Shown piece after piece: positions 25,875 to 35,486 of a stretch of 64,000 bases of DNA. Origin of the DNA: Bradyrhizobium sp. DOA9. Its GTDB lineage: Bacteria; Pseudomonadota; Alphaproteobacteria; Rhizobiales; Xanthobacteraceae. The position numbers were made by a program, and so were the translations under genes. The notes below the pieces were generated by a model that saw only the letters and a program-made list of their open reading frames with translations, ran no database searches and was not told the DNA's origin. Location: positions 3,523,725-3,587,724 of the forward strand of contig NZ_DF820425.1 in NCBI RefSeq assembly GCF_000617845.2, given 5' to 3'. Position 1 is the stretch's first letter, and each line of letters begins with the position of its first letter.

Positions 25875-26189
25875 TCAGAAGACCTCGATCAGATCGTCCG
25901 CGATCCGCTCGGCCATGCGCGGCTTCAACAAGTCCCGCATCGATATCTGCACTCGAACGCCGACATGGTCCTCGATCAGGTGTAGGACCTTAAAATAGTC
26001 GAACCGCGGCGCTTCTTCGCGCGAGGTCGTTTCGACCAGCACGTCGAGGTCACTATCCGGCCGCGCGTCACCGCGGGCGCGCGATCCAAAGATGTGCAGC
26101 CGTTTCACGCCCGCAGCCCTCAAGGCGGGAGCAAGCTCTCGGAGCTTCCCGATGAGAGTTTGGAGGGGAATGTCTGCGACATCGGTCAT
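25875..26189 (-). CDS. MntA-like minimal nucleotidyltransferase antitoxin
   Basis: 104-residue nucleotidyltransferase of the minimal (MNT) type. The active site is intact: GSRARGDARPDSDLDVLVE contains the GSxARG motif and the two catalytic Asp of SDLDV, and a third acid may be supplied later. In characterised pairs this enzyme adds AMP to a Tyr of the HepT toxin and silences it. The toxin gene starts directly at its stop codon. The two genes look less GC-rich than the flanking metabolic genes, which suggests acquisition by transfer. Confidence 0.85.
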   Translation of the reverse strand: MTDVADIPLQTLIGKLRELAPALRAAGVKRLHIFGSRARGDARPDSDLDVLVETTSREEAPRFDYFKVLHLIEDHVGVRVQISMRDLLKPRMAERIADDLIEVF

Positions 26190-26284
26190 GGCCGGATACT
26201 AGCATAGGGTAGCCGCCCGGCCCAGTGATAGCGGAGACAACTCGGTTCATCCGGCCGGGGGAGACGAGGCCCGCGCGGCCAATA

Positions 26285-27796
26285 TCACCGGCTCGTGGCC
26301 GCCGCCGTCTGCACCGGTTTCACCTTGCGCCAGATCCACACCATCACCGGCCAGAGCAGCGCGCCGATCGCCATCGCGGCAAGGATGGCCGCGACCGGCC
26401 GCTCGAAGAACGGCAAAATGCTGCCGTCCGACTTGATCAGCGAGGTCACGAAGGCCTGCTCGACCATGGTGCCCATGACGATGCCGAGCACCATGGCGGC
26501 GACGGGATAGCCGTTCGCCTCCATCACGTAGCCGATCACGCCGAAGGCGGCGACGGTGACGACGCCGAACATGTTGTTTCCGATCGCGAACGAGCCGACC
26601 GCGCAGCACAGCATGATGATCGGCATGATGGCCGAGCGCGGCGCCAGCAGGATGTAGGCGGCGACGCGGATCATGGCGATGCCGAGCGGGATCATCATGA
26701 TGTTCGCGATGATGAACATCAGATAGATCGCGTACATGCTCGACGCCTTCTCGGTGAACAGCGTCGGGCCGGGATTGAGCCCCTTCATGTAGAGCACGCC
26801 GATCGCGATCGCGGCGATGGTGTCGCCGGGTATGCCGAACAGCAGCGAGGGCACCCAGCCCGAGGCGATGCTGGCATTGTTGCTGGCGCCGGCCTCGACC
26901 AGGCCTTCGACATGGCCGGTGCCGAACTTCTCCGGCTCCTTGGAGAAGCGCTTCGACGTCGCATAGGAGACCCAGGCGGCCATGTCGGCACCTGCGCCGG
27001 GCAGCACGCCGATGATGATGCCGACGATGTTCCCGCGCGTCATCTGCCAGTGATACAGCTTGGTCAGCCTCCACTGGCCGGCCATGATGCTCCCGAATTT
27101 TCGTCGCGGCAGCGGTGGTGGTTCCGGCGTCAGCATCGCGCGCATCACCTGCGCCACCGCGAACACGCCGACCAGCGCCGGGATCGGCTCGATGCCGCCG
27201 AACAGGTCCGTAAGCCCAAAGGTGAAGCGCGGGATGCCGCCGGGATTCTCGATGCCGATGCAGGCGACGAGCAGGCCGATGAACATGCCGGCGATCGCCT
27301 TCACTGGCGAGGAACGCGCCACCAGGGTGGCGCACATCAGGCCGAGCAGCGCCAGCCAGAAATATTCGAAGGTCGAGAACGACAATGCGATCTCGGCGAG
27401 CGGCGGCGCCAGGATCATCAGCGACAGCACACCGGCGATGCCGCCGACGGCGGAGAACCACACGCCGGCTCCTAGCGCCAGTTCGGCCTGGCCCTTGCGC
27501 GTCATGGCGTAGGCTTCATCGGCATAGGCCGCGGAGGCGGGCGTGCCCGGGATACGCAGCAGCGCGCCGGGAATGTCGCCGGAGAAGATCGCCATCGAGG
27601 AGGCCGCGACGATGGTCGCAATCGCCGCGATCGGCGACAGGTAGAAGGTGACGGGGACGAGCAGGGCGGTCGCCATCGTCGCCGACAGGCCCGGCAGCGA
27701 GCCGATCACCAGCCCGTACACCGAGGCGGCAAACATCGAGATGATGACTTCCCAGGTGGAAATCAGCGCGAACGCATCAATCAGGGTCTTGAGCAT
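26285..27796 (-). CDS. tctA: tripartite tricarboxylate transporter, large permease (TctA)
   Basis: Large membrane subunit of a TTT-family secondary transporter for citrate-like or other carboxylates, 503 residues with about 11-12 transmembrane helices. The family hallmarks are GLVIGSLPGLSATMATALLV near the N-terminus and GIIIGVLPGAGADMAAWVSY in the middle, the repeated GxLPGxG motifs. It is the last gene of a minus-strand tctC-tctB-tctA operon; the small permease stops four bases before its start. A transport substrate cannot be read from sequence; the neighbouring methylmalonyl-CoA genes suggest a dicarboxylate or tricarboxylate. Confidence 0.95.
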   Translation of the reverse strand: MLKTLIDAFALISTWEVIISMFAASVYGLVIGSLPGLSATMATALLVPVTFYLSPIAAIATIVAASSMAIFSGDIPGALLRIPGTPASAAYADEAYAMTRKGQAELALGAGVWFSAVGGIAGVLSLMILAPPLAEIALSFSTFEYFWLALLGLMCATLVARSSPVKAIAGMFIGLLVACIGIENPGGIPRFTFGLTDLFGGIEPIPALVGVFAVAQVMRAMLTPEPPPLPRRKFGSIMAGQWRLTKLYHWQMTRGNIVGIIIGVLPGAGADMAAWVSYATSKRFSKEPEKFGTGHVEGLVEAGASNNASIASGWVPSLLFGIPGDTIAAIAIGVLYMKGLNPGPTLFTEKASSMYAIYLMFIIANIMMIPLGIAMIRVAAYILLAPRSAIMPIIMLCCAVGSFAIGNNMFGVVTVAAFGVIGYVMEANGYPVAAMVLGIVMGTMVEQAFVTSLIKSDGSILPFFERPVAAILAAMAIGALLWPVMVWIWRKVKPVQTAAATSR

Positions 27797-27800
27797 GGGA

Positions 27801-28292
27801 TTACCAGGGCGCCGGCAACAGGCCGGCGGGCAGCGGCACGCGCAGCAGCTTGCCGAAGATGAGGTGGATGGCGAAGGGTGAGAGCGCCGCGAGCGGCAGC
27901 GCCAGCTTCCACTTCGCTCCGAGCGCAGTCGAGGTCACGTAGACCATGATCGCCGCGGTGATGATGAAGCCGAGCCGGTCGGCGGCAACGACGTAGAACA
28001 GCAGCAGCGCCGGCGGCAGCAGCGCGCGCAGGCCGTAGAGCCTGCTCTGCGGCGGCGGGGCTGCCGCCTGGCCGTCCTCGAACGGGACCAGTTCTTCCTC
28101 CTCTTCGAAGGAATGGCCGATGCCGAACACGATCGCGAGTCCGCACAGCGCAAGGCCACAGCCGATCACCAGCGGAAACACGTTGGGGCCGACCGGCTGC
28201 CCCGGCACCGGCGGCAGAATGTAGCCGCCATAGGCGGCAGCCGCGCCGAGCACGACGAGAAACGATCCCGTGACGGAGTCGGGAAGACGCAT
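27801..28292 (-). CDS. tctB: tripartite tricarboxylate transporter, small permease (TctB)
   Basis: Small four-helix membrane subunit, 163 residues, family length. Helices include TGSFLVVLGAAAAYGGYIL, FPLVIGCGLALCGLAIVFG, LLPPALLLFYVVAADRLGFI and ALPLAALSPFAIHLIF; a charged loop (EEEEELVPFEDGQ) separates helices two and three. MRLPDSV at 28292 is taken as the start; an extended frame upstream runs into a repeat. It lies between tctC and tctA in the usual order. Confidence 0.88.
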   Translation of the reverse strand: MRLPDSVTGSFLVVLGAAAAYGGYILPPVPGQPVGPNVFPLVIGCGLALCGLAIVFGIGHSFEEEEELVPFEDGQAAAPPPQSRLYGLRALLPPALLLFYVVAADRLGFIITAAIMVYVTSTALGAKWKLALPLAALSPFAIHLIFGKLLRVPLPAGLLPAPW

Positions 28293-28352
28293 GAGGAGGC
28301 CCTGTGAGAGATGTTCTGCCTCGCGCGCGGCGGGGCTATCGAATATGCACTC

Positions 28353-28432
28353 CGTCATTGCGAGCGTAGCGAAGCAATCCAGAGTCGTTCTGTGGAGGGA
28401 TTCTGGATTGCTTTGCTACGCTCGCAATGACG
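28353..28432. repeat. dispersed palindromic repeat, family A
   Basis: CGTCATTGCGAGCGTAGCG at the left arm and CGCTACGCTCGCAATGACG-like right arm (GCTACGCTCGCAATGACG). It lies between tctC and tctB inside the operon, where a long RNA hairpin could set the ratio of binding protein to permease. Confidence 0.8.
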
Positions 28433-28451
28433 ATGTGAAGAGCTCAGTCCT

Positions 28452-29444
28452 TCACGCCTTGCTCAGGCCCGCGGCCTTCATCGCCTCGCCCATCTGGGCA
28501 TCGCCCTTGTCCATGAAGCCTGTGAAATGGGCCGCATCGCCCCACACGGTGCCGAAGCCGCGATTGCTCATGAAGTCCTTGAACTCGGCGGAATCGTAGA
28601 CCTTCTTCAGCGCTGCGGTGAGCTTGGTTGCGATCTCCGGCGGCAGGTTTTTCGGCCCGGCGATGCCACGCCAGGCGCCGGTTGCGTAGTCAATGCCCAT
28701 GGCTTCCTTCAGCGTGGGCACGTCCTTGAACACCGGATTGCGCGCCGGCGCCATGATGGCGAGGCTTCTGGCCTTGCCGGCCTCGATGATCGCGCGCGCC
28801 TCCGGCACCGAGCAGGTGGTGAGGTCGAGACCGCCGGCGGCGAGATCCTGCATCGCGGGCGCTGCGCCATTCGACGGCACCCAGGCGACCTGGTTGGCGG
28901 GCAGGCCCATCGCCTGCATCCAGCCGACGAGGGCCAGATGCCAGATGCCGCCCTGGCCGGTGCCGGAAGCCTTGAACTTGCCGGGAGGCGCCGCCTTGAT
29001 CGCGTCGGCGAGCTCCTTGACCGTCTTGTAGGGCGAGGAGGAAGAGACCTGGATGCCGGGCGGATCCTCGTTCATCAGCGCCAGCGGGGTGTAGCTCTTC
29101 GGCGTCAGCTCGGTGAGGCCCTGCCAGTGCATCATCGAGATTTCGACCGTGAGCATGCCGATCGTGTAGCCGTCGGGCTGCGCGGTCGCGATCGCGCTAT
29201 GGCCGACCACGCCGGAGCCGCCGGTGCGGTTGACCACGTTGAAGGGCTGGCCGAGGTCTTTCTCCAGCAGTGCCGCGACGATACGCGCGGTGGCGTCGGT
29301 GCCGCCGCCGGCGCCCCAGGGCACGATCACAGTGACCGGCCGGGCCGGATAGGCTTGTGCGAGCGCGGGTTTGAAGCCGAAAGCAGCGGAGGCCGCGACT
29401 GCGGCGGTGGAAGCCGCAAAGGTGCGGCGCGAAATCTTGGACAT
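28452..29444 (-). CDS. tctC: tripartite tricarboxylate transporter substrate-binding protein (Bug/TctC)
   Basis: Periplasmic binding protein of the Bug family, 330 residues. The N-terminus SRRTFAASTAAVAASAAFGF with an ALAQA cleavage site looks like a Tat-type signal. The mature part begins YPARPVTVIVPWGAGGGTDA, the family signature, and FNVVNRTGGSGVVGHSAIA follows. The start is fixed by GGGAGG six bases upstream. First gene of the transporter operon; a family A repeat separates it from tctB. The ligand is probably a carboxylate. Confidence 0.94.
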   Translation of the reverse strand: MSKISRRTFAASTAAVAASAAFGFKPALAQAYPARPVTVIVPWGAGGGTDATARIVAALLEKDLGQPFNVVNRTGGSGVVGHSAIATAQPDGYTIGMLTVEISMMHWQGLTELTPKSYTPLALMNEDPPGIQVSSSSPYKTVKELADAIKAAPPGKFKASGTGQGGIWHLALVGWMQAMGLPANQVAWVPSNGAAPAMQDLAAGGLDLTTCSVPEARAIIEAGKARSLAIMAPARNPVFKDVPTLKEAMGIDYATGAWRGIAGPKNLPPEIATKLTAALKKVYDSAEFKDFMSNRGFGTVWGDAAHFTGFMDKGDAQMGEAMKAAGLSKA

Positions 29445-29576
29445 TGAATACCTCCCAGCGGCGCCCGTGATGTCGGACGCTCTTGTCAATTCCGGTATTC
29501 TAGTCGGCTTTGCGTCACCGCCGCAAGGTAGCGCTACCACTACGCTGTGAGCAGCGAAATGCTGCTCAAATCATGA

Positions 29577-30368
29577 TCATTGCGGCTCCTCCGCATCGCC
29601 TTTAGGTCGCGCACCGCCGAAGATGCGCGCGCCGGCCGGCGCGAGGTACGGCTTCAGCACCTCCCATGGCACGAAAGCGACATACTCGCCCTCGGCGTAG
29701 GGACCGACGGCATAGGGCGGATAGTGGAAGGTGAGGCCGGAACTCCTGCCAGCCTCGGTGGAGGGCGCGAGCGTCACCGCGCCGATCTTGAGCAGGCTCG
29801 GTTTCAGCTCTTTGAACCATTCGTCGGTCGCGGTCTCGCCGGCGTCGCGCTTCTGCTTCTCGGCCTTGAGCGAGGCGATCACGGCCTTCACCATCGCCTT
29901 CATGGTCGCGCCATTGTCCGCGGTCTCGGCGAAGAACGGGCGGATCGAGATGCGCTTGTTGTCGGCCTTGTCCCACAGGATCGTGTTGACGTCCGAATTG
30001 GGGTGGGCACCGCGCGTGTTGATGTAGTCGTTGCGCAGGATGCTGACATAGCGGTCGGCGACGATCGAGCGGATCTCATATTTGCGCTCAAACTCCCAAC
30101 CGCCTTCCCTGGAGAATTGCGGATCGGCCTTGCGCGCGGCGGCGGCTTCCGCGGCATTCTTGTCGAGCCATTTCCTTCCCTCCGCGAGGCAGTCCGCCGC
30201 CAGCGCCGCATCCGCCTTGATCCTGTCATCGAGGAACACGCGCGCCTCGATGCTCTTGGTCTTGACGACGGCGTCGGGCTTGGGGTCGGCGGCGTGAGCG
30301 GGACCGAACAGCGTGGTGCAAACCGCAGCAGCAGCGAGCGCGCGCATGAACGTCGGCGCGAGAACCAT
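29577..30368 (-). CDS. exported DUF3298 domain-containing protein
   Basis: A 263-residue exported protein. Signal peptide ALAAAAVCTTLFGPAHAADP, then a DUF4163-like part (YEIRSIVADRYVSILRNDYINTRGA) and the DUF3298 hallmark SGLTFHYPPYAVGPYAEGEYVAFVPW. Related domains occur in RsiV-type anti-sigma and peptidoglycan deacetylase proteins, but neither activity is implied by residues seen here. ATG 30368 with AAGGA upstream is chosen over a GTG one codon earlier. It lies between the TTT transporter and mutB on the same strand, with no clear link to either. Confidence 0.85.
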   Translation of the reverse strand: MVLAPTFMRALAAAAVCTTLFGPAHAADPKPDAVVKTKSIEARVFLDDRIKADAALAADCLAEGRKWLDKNAAEAAAARKADPQFSREGGWEFERKYEIRSIVADRYVSILRNDYINTRGAHPNSDVNTILWDKADNKRISIRPFFAETADNGATMKAMVKAVIASLKAEKQKRDAGETATDEWFKELKPSLLKIGAVTLAPSTEAGRSSGLTFHYPPYAVGPYAEGEYVAFVPWEVLKPYLAPAGARIFGGARPKGDAEEPQ

Positions 30369-30405
30369 CACGCAAAGTCCTTCTTGTCGGAGATGCGACG
30401 CGAAG

Positions 30406-32562
30406 CTACTCCGCCGCCTCGCTATGCCCCAGCCGGGCGTTCAGCTTGCGGATCAGCTCCTCGGCGGCGTCCGCGATCACCGTGCCGGGCGGGAAGATCG
30501 CCTCGGCACCAGCGGCGTAGAGCGCATCGTAATCCTGCGGCGGCACCACGCCGCCGACGATGATCATGATGTCGTCGCGGCCCTGCTTCTTCAGCGCGGC
30601 CTTCAGCTCCGGCACCGCGGTGAGGTGGGCGGCGGCGAGCGAAGAGACGCCGAGGATGTGCACGTCGTTCTCGACCGCCTGCCGCGCGGCCTCATCCGCG
30701 GTGGCGAACAGCGGCCCGATGTCGACGTCGAAGCCGATATCGGCGAAGGCGGACGCAATCACCTTCTGGCCGCGGTCGTGGCCATCCTGGCCGATTTTGG
30801 CGACCAGGATGCGCGGGCGGCGGCCTTCGGCCTCCTCGAAGGCGTCGATCAGCGCCTGAACCTTCTCGACCTGGTTGCCCATGCTGGACGCCTCCCGCTT
30901 GTAGACGCCGGTGATGGACTTGATCTCGGCGCGGTGCCGGCCGAACACCTTCTCCAGCGCGTCCGAGATCTCGCCGACGGTCGCCTTGGCGCGCGCCGCG
31001 TCGATCGCGAGCGCCAGCAGATTGCCGTTGCCTTCGCCGGCCGAGCGCGTCAGCGCGGCGAGGGCGGCATCGACCTCCTGCTGGTTGCGTTCGGCCTTCA
31101 GCCGCTTGAGCTTGTCGATCTGAAGCCGGCGGACATTGGTGTTGTCGACCTTCAGGATCTCGATCCTGTCCTCGTCGGTCGGCTTGTACTTGTTGACGCC
31201 GATCACCGCCTGCTTGCCGGCATCGATCCGCGCCTGCGTCTTGGCCGAGGCCTCCTCGATGCGCAGCTTCGGCACGCCGGCTTCGATGGCTTTTGCCATG
31301 CCGCCGAGCTCCTCGACCTCCTGGATGTGGCTCCAGGCCTTGGCGGCGAGGTCGCGCGTGAGCCGCTCGACATAATACGAGCCGCCCCAGGGATCGATGA
31401 TGCGGGTGGTGCCGCTCTCCTGCTGCAGGAACAGCTGGGTGTTGCGGGCGATGCGCGCCGAGAAATCCGTCGGCAGCGCCAGCGCTTCGTCGAGCGCGTT
31501 GGTGTGCAGCGACTGGGTGTGGCCCTGCGTCGCCGCCATCGCTTCCACGGTGGTGCGCATCACGTTGTTGAAGACGTCCTGCGCGGTCAGCGACCATCCC
31601 GAGGTCTGGCTGTGCGTGCGCAGCGACAGCGAGCGCGGGTCCTTCGGATTGAACGGCTTCAGCAGCTTGGCCCAGAGCAGGCGCGCCGCCCGCAGCTTGG
31701 CGACCTCCATGAAGAAATTCATGCCGATCGCCCAGAAGAACGACAGGCGCGGCGCGAAGCGGTCGACGTCGAGCCCCGCGGCAAGGCCGGCGCGCAAATA
31801 TTCGACGCCGTCGGCGAGCGTATAGGCGAGCTCGAGGTCCTGCGTCGCGCCGGCCTCCTGCATGTGATAGCCGGAGATCGAAATAGAGTTGTACTTCGGC
31901 ATCCTCGTTGAGGTGTAGGCGAAGATGTCCGAGATGATCCGCATCGAGGGCGCCGGCGGATAGATATAGGTATTGCGCACCATGAACTCTTTCAGAATGT
32001 CGTTCTGAATGGTGCCCGACAGCTTCTCCGGCGGCACGCCCTGTTCTTCGGCGGCGGCGACGTAGAGCGCGAGGATCGGCAGCACCGCGCCGTTCATGGT
32101 CATGGACACGCTCATCTGGTCGAGCGGAATCCCTGCAAACAGCGTGCGCATGTCGTAGATGGAATCGATGGCAACGCCGGCCATGCCGACGTCGCCGCCG
32201 ACGCGCGGATGGTCCGAGTCGTAGCCGCGGTGGGTGGCGAGATCGAAGGCGACCGAGAGGCCCTTCTGCCCGGCCGCGAGGTTGCGGCGGTAGAACGCGT
32301 TGGAATCCTCCGCCGTGGAGAAGCCGGCATATTGCCGGACCGTCCAGGGCTGGTTGACATACATGGTCGGGTAGGGGCCTCGCAGGTACGGCGCGATGCC
32401 GGGATAAGTCTCGAGGAAATCGAGGCCGGCCAGATCAGCCTCGCCATAAGCGGGCTTCACCAGGATGCCCTCGGGCGTCAGCCACGGCTCGGCGCTGCCG
32501 GTAGGCGCTGTGGTGGCGGCGCGCTCGAAGGTGACGTTTGCGAAGTCAGGTATACGGCTCAT
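30406..32562 (-). CDS. mutB: methylmalonyl-CoA mutase, catalytic subunit
   Basis: Adenosylcobalamin-dependent isomerase of (R)-methylmalonyl-CoA and succinyl-CoA (also named scpA). 718 residues. The substrate barrel is present ([39 protein letters not shown]) and so is the C-terminal B12-binding domain with DGHDRG, whose His595 ligates cobalt. MSRIPDF at 32562 is taken as the start; ATG codons 4 and 7 residues earlier are possible. The small subunit and a GFA gene are directly upstream in the same operon, and meaB is 5 kb downstream. It links propionyl-CoA and branched-chain amino acid breakdown with the TCA cycle. Confidence 0.97.
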   Translation of the reverse strand: MSRIPDFANVTFERAATTAPTGSAEPWLTPEGILVKPAYGEADLAGLDFLETYPGIAPYLRGPYPTMYVNQPWTVRQYAGFSTAEDSNAFYRRNLAAGQKGLSVAFDLATHRGYDSDHPRVGGDVGMAGVAIDSIYDMRTLFAGIPLDQMSVSMTMNGAVLPILALYVAAAEEQGVPPEKLSGTIQNDILKEFMVRNTYIYPPAPSMRIISDIFAYTSTRMPKYNSISISGYHMQEAGATQDLELAYTLADGVEYLRAGLAAGLDVDRFAPRLSFFWAIGMNFFMEVAKLRAARLLWAKLLKPFNPKDPRSLSLRTHSQTSGWSLTAQDVFNNVMRTTVEAMAATQGHTQSLHTNALDEALALPTDFSARIARNTQLFLQQESGTTRIIDPWGGSYYVERLTRDLAAKAWSHIQEVEELGGMAKAIEAGVPKLRIEEASAKTQARIDAGKQAVIGVNKYKPTDEDRIEILKVDNTNVRRLQIDKLKRLKAERNQQEVDAALAALTRSAGEGNGNLLALAIDAARAKATVGEISDALEKVFGRHRAEIKSITGVYKREASSMGNQVEKVQALIDAFEEAEGRRPRILVAKIGQDGHDRGQKVIASAFADIGFDVDIGPLFATADEAARQAVENDVHILGVSSLAAAHLTAVPELKAALKKQGRDDIMIIVGGVVPPQDYDALYAAGAEAIFPPGTVIADAAEELIRKLNARLGHSEAAE

Positions 32563-32579
32563 GGTCTCAACCATATCTA

Positions 32580-33044
32580 TCAATCATGATCCGGATGCTG
32601 ATGGCTGACGATGGTCGCCATCTTCTCCGGTCCGTAATTCTGCTGTGTGGTCTGGCTCGGCAGATTGGCGATGCCGACCACCCAGCCGAGCCGGGATTCG
32701 GTGCCATATTGCCGTGTCGGCACCACGTGGTCCGGACGGTCGAAGGTGCCGGTCATGATCTCGATGCGGTCGCCGTCGATGCGGCCGAAGCTCAGCGGCG
32801 TGCCGCAGGCGGCGCAATAGCCGCGATCGGCGATCGAGGAGGAGCGGAAGAACGACGGCTTGCCCTTGGTCCAGGCGAAATCGGTCTTGTTGATATCGGC
32901 GAACGAGGCGAACGGCGCGCCGCTCGCCTTCTGGCACATCCGGCAGTGGCAGATCGAGACCCTGGTCGGCGCCGCCGAGACCGCAAAGCGCACGGCGCCG
33001 CATTGGCAGCCGCCGGTGAGAACGGGTTTGCTGGTGTCGGTCAT
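32580..33044 (-). CDS. GFA/CENP-V family zinc protein
   Basis: 154-residue member of the glutathione-dependent formaldehyde-activating family. Zinc-binding cysteines are in CQCGAVRF (C13, C15), CHCRMC (C32, C34, C37) and [10 protein letters not shown] (C77, C80), the complete set. Its ATG overlaps the stop of mutA by four bases and mutB starts 17 bases after its stop, so it is embedded in the mutase operon. Most members have no proven substrate; the formaldehyde role applies to only a few. A link to methylmalonyl-CoA metabolism is suggested only by position. Confidence 0.88.
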   Translation of the reverse strand: MTDTSKPVLTGGCQCGAVRFAVSAAPTRVSICHCRMCQKASGAPFASFADINKTDFAWTKGKPSFFRSSSIADRGYCAACGTPLSFGRIDGDRIEIMTGTFDRPDHVVPTRQYGTESRLGWVVGIANLPSQTTQQNYGPEKMATIVSHQHPDHD

Positions 33045-34912
33045 GGCTGCTCCATCCGTCGGTAGGCGTCCTGCAGTGTCGCAAGCGCATCGCCTCCGGC
33101 GAAGACGAAACCCGTGACGCCGGCGGCCCGCAGCGCCGCCTCGGCATCCGTCGGGCGGCCTGCCAGATAGATATGTCGCCCGCCGGCCGATTGCAGGGCT
33201 TTTGCTGCCGCTTCGGCATGTTCCGCATAGACCTTGTCGCTGGAACACAGGCAGGCCAGCTCGGCGCCCGAGGCCTTGAAGGCCGCAGCCAGCTTGGCCG
33301 AATCGGCAAAGCCCTCGCCGCCTGTGGTCTCGATGCCGCCGGCCTCGAAGAAGCTCTTCGCGAACGTCGCGCGCGCGGTGAAATCGGCGGGCGTGCCGAG
33401 ATTGGCCAGGAACACTTTTGGCCGTGCGCCACGCGCGGTCAACATCGCGTCGGACTTGTCGCGCAGGGCCTCGAACGGTTCCGCCAGACGGATCGGCGGC
33501 AGCGCCGCGAACTTGTATTTTTGCTCGCCATAGGGCGAAAGCGCGATCGGCGTTGCCTTCAGGACACTGGCTTCGCTCTCATGCAGGTTCGGAAACTCGC
33601 TGGCGCCGGTCAGCACGTCGCGGCGCTTTGCAATGTTGGCCTCGTGCGCCTTGCGCGTGGCCGCGACCTTGCTCTGGAACACACCCTGCTGAAGCGCTGC
33701 GAACGCACCGCCGGCCTTCTCGCTCTCCTGGAACAGGGCCCATGCCGCTTCGCACAGCTGCGCCGTCAGCGTTTCGATCCCGCCGCTGCCGGCCGCGGGA
33801 TCGCTGACCTTGCCGAGGTTGCTTTCTTCCAGCAGCAGAAGCTGCGTATTGCGCGCCACGCGCCGCGCGAACGGATCGGGCAGGCCGAGTGCCAGCGTAT
33901 GCGGCAGCACGGTGATGGCGTTGGCGCCGGCGAGCCCCGCCGCGAAGCTCGCCATGGTCGCGCGCAGCATGTTCACGTAAGGGTCGCGCTGCGTCAGCAT
34001 GCGCCAAGCGGTATCGGCGGCAATGAACAGCGGTTTCGGCGTCAGCCCGCAGGCGCTCTCGATGCGTGCCCAGAGCAGCCGCAGTGCGCGGAATTTGGCC
34101 ATGGTCAGGAATTGGTCGGCATCGGCGGCGAGCCGCGCATAGATCATGCCCTGCGCAGCTTCCAGCGGAATGCCAGCGCCTTCGATCGCGCGTAAGTAAG
34201 CGACGCCGCAGGCGAGCACGAAGGCGAGCTCCTGCACCTCCGAGCCGCCGGCATCATGGATCACCCGGCCGTCGGCGGAGGCGAACGGCCCCTTGAAGCC
34301 GAGCCCGGCGAGGCCTTTGATGGCGCCCGTGATCGCGGGGGCGATCTCGTCCCAGGTATAGGGGCTGTGGCCCCACGCCGCGCCGGCCGCGAGCGGATCG
34401 AGCCCGAAGCGGATGTTGCAAGCGGCGGGATCGAGGCCGTTGCTCTTCACATATTCCGCGACGTGGATCGCGGCCATCCGCGATTGCGGTCCGATCTCGA
34501 GCTCGATGCCGATGCCGGCGTCGAGATGAATGTCCTTCAGGACCTTCGCCACCGCATCGGCCGAAGGTTCCAGGCCGAAACCGCGCGCGCCATTGGCGCC
34601 GGCGAACACCAGCGAGAGGCCCGTGGCACCGTTCTCCAGATCCTGCAGCGCCTGCGCATTCGCGAGCGCCGCGTCGGGATGGTCGATCCGCTGCACGACC
34701 TGCCACGGCGCAGCCGGCGCCCGGCCCAGCACCGGCGCAACGCCCCTCGCGCGCGGATAGAGCGGATCGATCTTGAGGCCGTCATAGGTCTTGCCGACCA
34801 GCTTCTCGAACGGCGCGCCCTTCAGCACGCCGTCGACCAGCTTGCGCCAGTCCTCGAAGCTGGCCTTGGGAAAATCCGCCGCCAGCTTCAGGTCGTCAGT
34901 CACGGAGGTCAT
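33041..34912 (-). CDS. mutA: methylmalonyl-CoA mutase, small subunit
   Basis: Non-catalytic partner of the heterodimeric mutase, 623 residues. It resembles the catalytic subunit (DWRKLVDGVLKGAPFEKLVGK, TYDGLKIDPLY, RNTQLLLLEESNLGKVSDPA) but the C-terminal B12-like domain (PKVFLANLGTPADFTARATF) has no DxHxxG motif, as usual for this subunit. It is the first gene of mutA-GFA-mutB, with translational overlaps. A gap of only about 80 bases separates it from folK upstream, and no cobalamin riboswitch is visible there. Confidence 0.95.
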   Translation of the reverse strand: MTSVTDDLKLAADFPKASFEDWRKLVDGVLKGAPFEKLVGKTYDGLKIDPLYPRARGVAPVLGRAPAAPWQVVQRIDHPDAALANAQALQDLENGATGLSLVFAGANGARGFGLEPSADAVAKVLKDIHLDAGIGIELEIGPQSRMAAIHVAEYVKSNGLDPAACNIRFGLDPLAAGAAWGHSPYTWDEIAPAITGAIKGLAGLGFKGPFASADGRVIHDAGGSEVQELAFVLACGVAYLRAIEGAGIPLEAAQGMIYARLAADADQFLTMAKFRALRLLWARIESACGLTPKPLFIAADTAWRMLTQRDPYVNMLRATMASFAAGLAGANAITVLPHTLALGLPDPFARRVARNTQLLLLEESNLGKVSDPAAGSGGIETLTAQLCEAAWALFQESEKAGGAFAALQQGVFQSKVAATRKAHEANIAKRRDVLTGASEFPNLHESEASVLKATPIALSPYGEQKYKFAALPPIRLAEPFEALRDKSDAMLTARGARPKVFLANLGTPADFTARATFAKSFFEAGGIETTGGEGFADSAKLAAAFKASGAELACLCSSDKVYAEHAEAAAKALQSAGGRHIYLAGRPTDAEAALRAAGVTGFVFAGGDALATLQDAYRRMEQP

Positions 34913-34993
34913 GCGGCGAGGGGCTCCCGAACATCTTGTTATTCGCAGGCGAAATTGCCACGGCAGACCGTCCCTGCAAACGGTTGTTTTTGG

Positions 34994-35485
34994 TTAACCG
35001 GTATCCGGAAGCCGCTCAATGCCGCCGCTGGAGACGCTGGCAAGCCCGTCGCGCACACGAACGCCCGAGATCACGCGGTCGGGCGCGATTTCGGCCAGCG
35101 GCACCAGCACAAAGGCGCGTTCGAACAGGTGCGGGTGCGGCAGCGTCAGGTCGGGCTTCTGCAAGTTGACGTCGTCATAGGCGATCATGTCGAGATCGAG
35201 CGTGCGCGGCCCCCAGCGTCTCGCCTTCTCCCGCGTGCGGCCGAATTTCTGCTCGACCTTCTGCAGCACGAACAAGAGCGCGTGCGGATCGAGGCTGGTC
35301 TCGATCTCGATGCAGGCATTGATGAAGGGATCCTGGTCCTCGTCGCCCCAGGGCGGGGTCGTATAATCGGACGAGCGCGCGATCAGCGCCGCCTGTGCCA
35401 TGCCGCAGATATGGGCGATCGCCTTCTTGAACGTCGCGCGGACATCGCCGACATTGCCGCCGAGTGCGATCAGCACGCTCGCCAT
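34994..35485 (-). CDS. folK: 2-amino-4-hydroxy-6-hydroxymethyldihydropteridine pyrophosphokinase (HPPK)
   Basis: Transfers pyrophosphate from ATP to hydroxymethyl-dihydropterin in folate synthesis. 163 residues. Family motifs: IALGGNVGD at the N-terminus, FINACIEIETSL, then RWGPRTLDLDMIAYDD (the Asp pair binds magnesium) and LPHPHLFERAFVLVPLAEIAP. One base separates it from folB, so folP-folB-folK are one operon, transcribed leftward. Confidence 0.97.
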   Translation of the reverse strand: MASVLIALGGNVGDVRATFKKAIAHICGMAQAALIARSSDYTTPPWGDEDQDPFINACIEIETSLDPHALLFVLQKVEQKFGRTREKARRWGPRTLDLDMIAYDDVNLQKPDLTLPHPHLFERAFVLVPLAEIAPDRVISGVRVRDGLASVSSGGIERLPDTG

Positions 35486-35486
35486 G

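Noticed and set aside
25530..26189. Possible phage-defence or CRISPR-linked module
   Set aside because: The two genes fit a standalone MntA/HepT toxin-antitoxin pair; no CRISPR repeats or cas genes are near.
34913..34993. Cobalamin riboswitch ahead of the mutase operon
   Set aside because: The gap is only about 80 bases and no B12-box-like sequence is visible.
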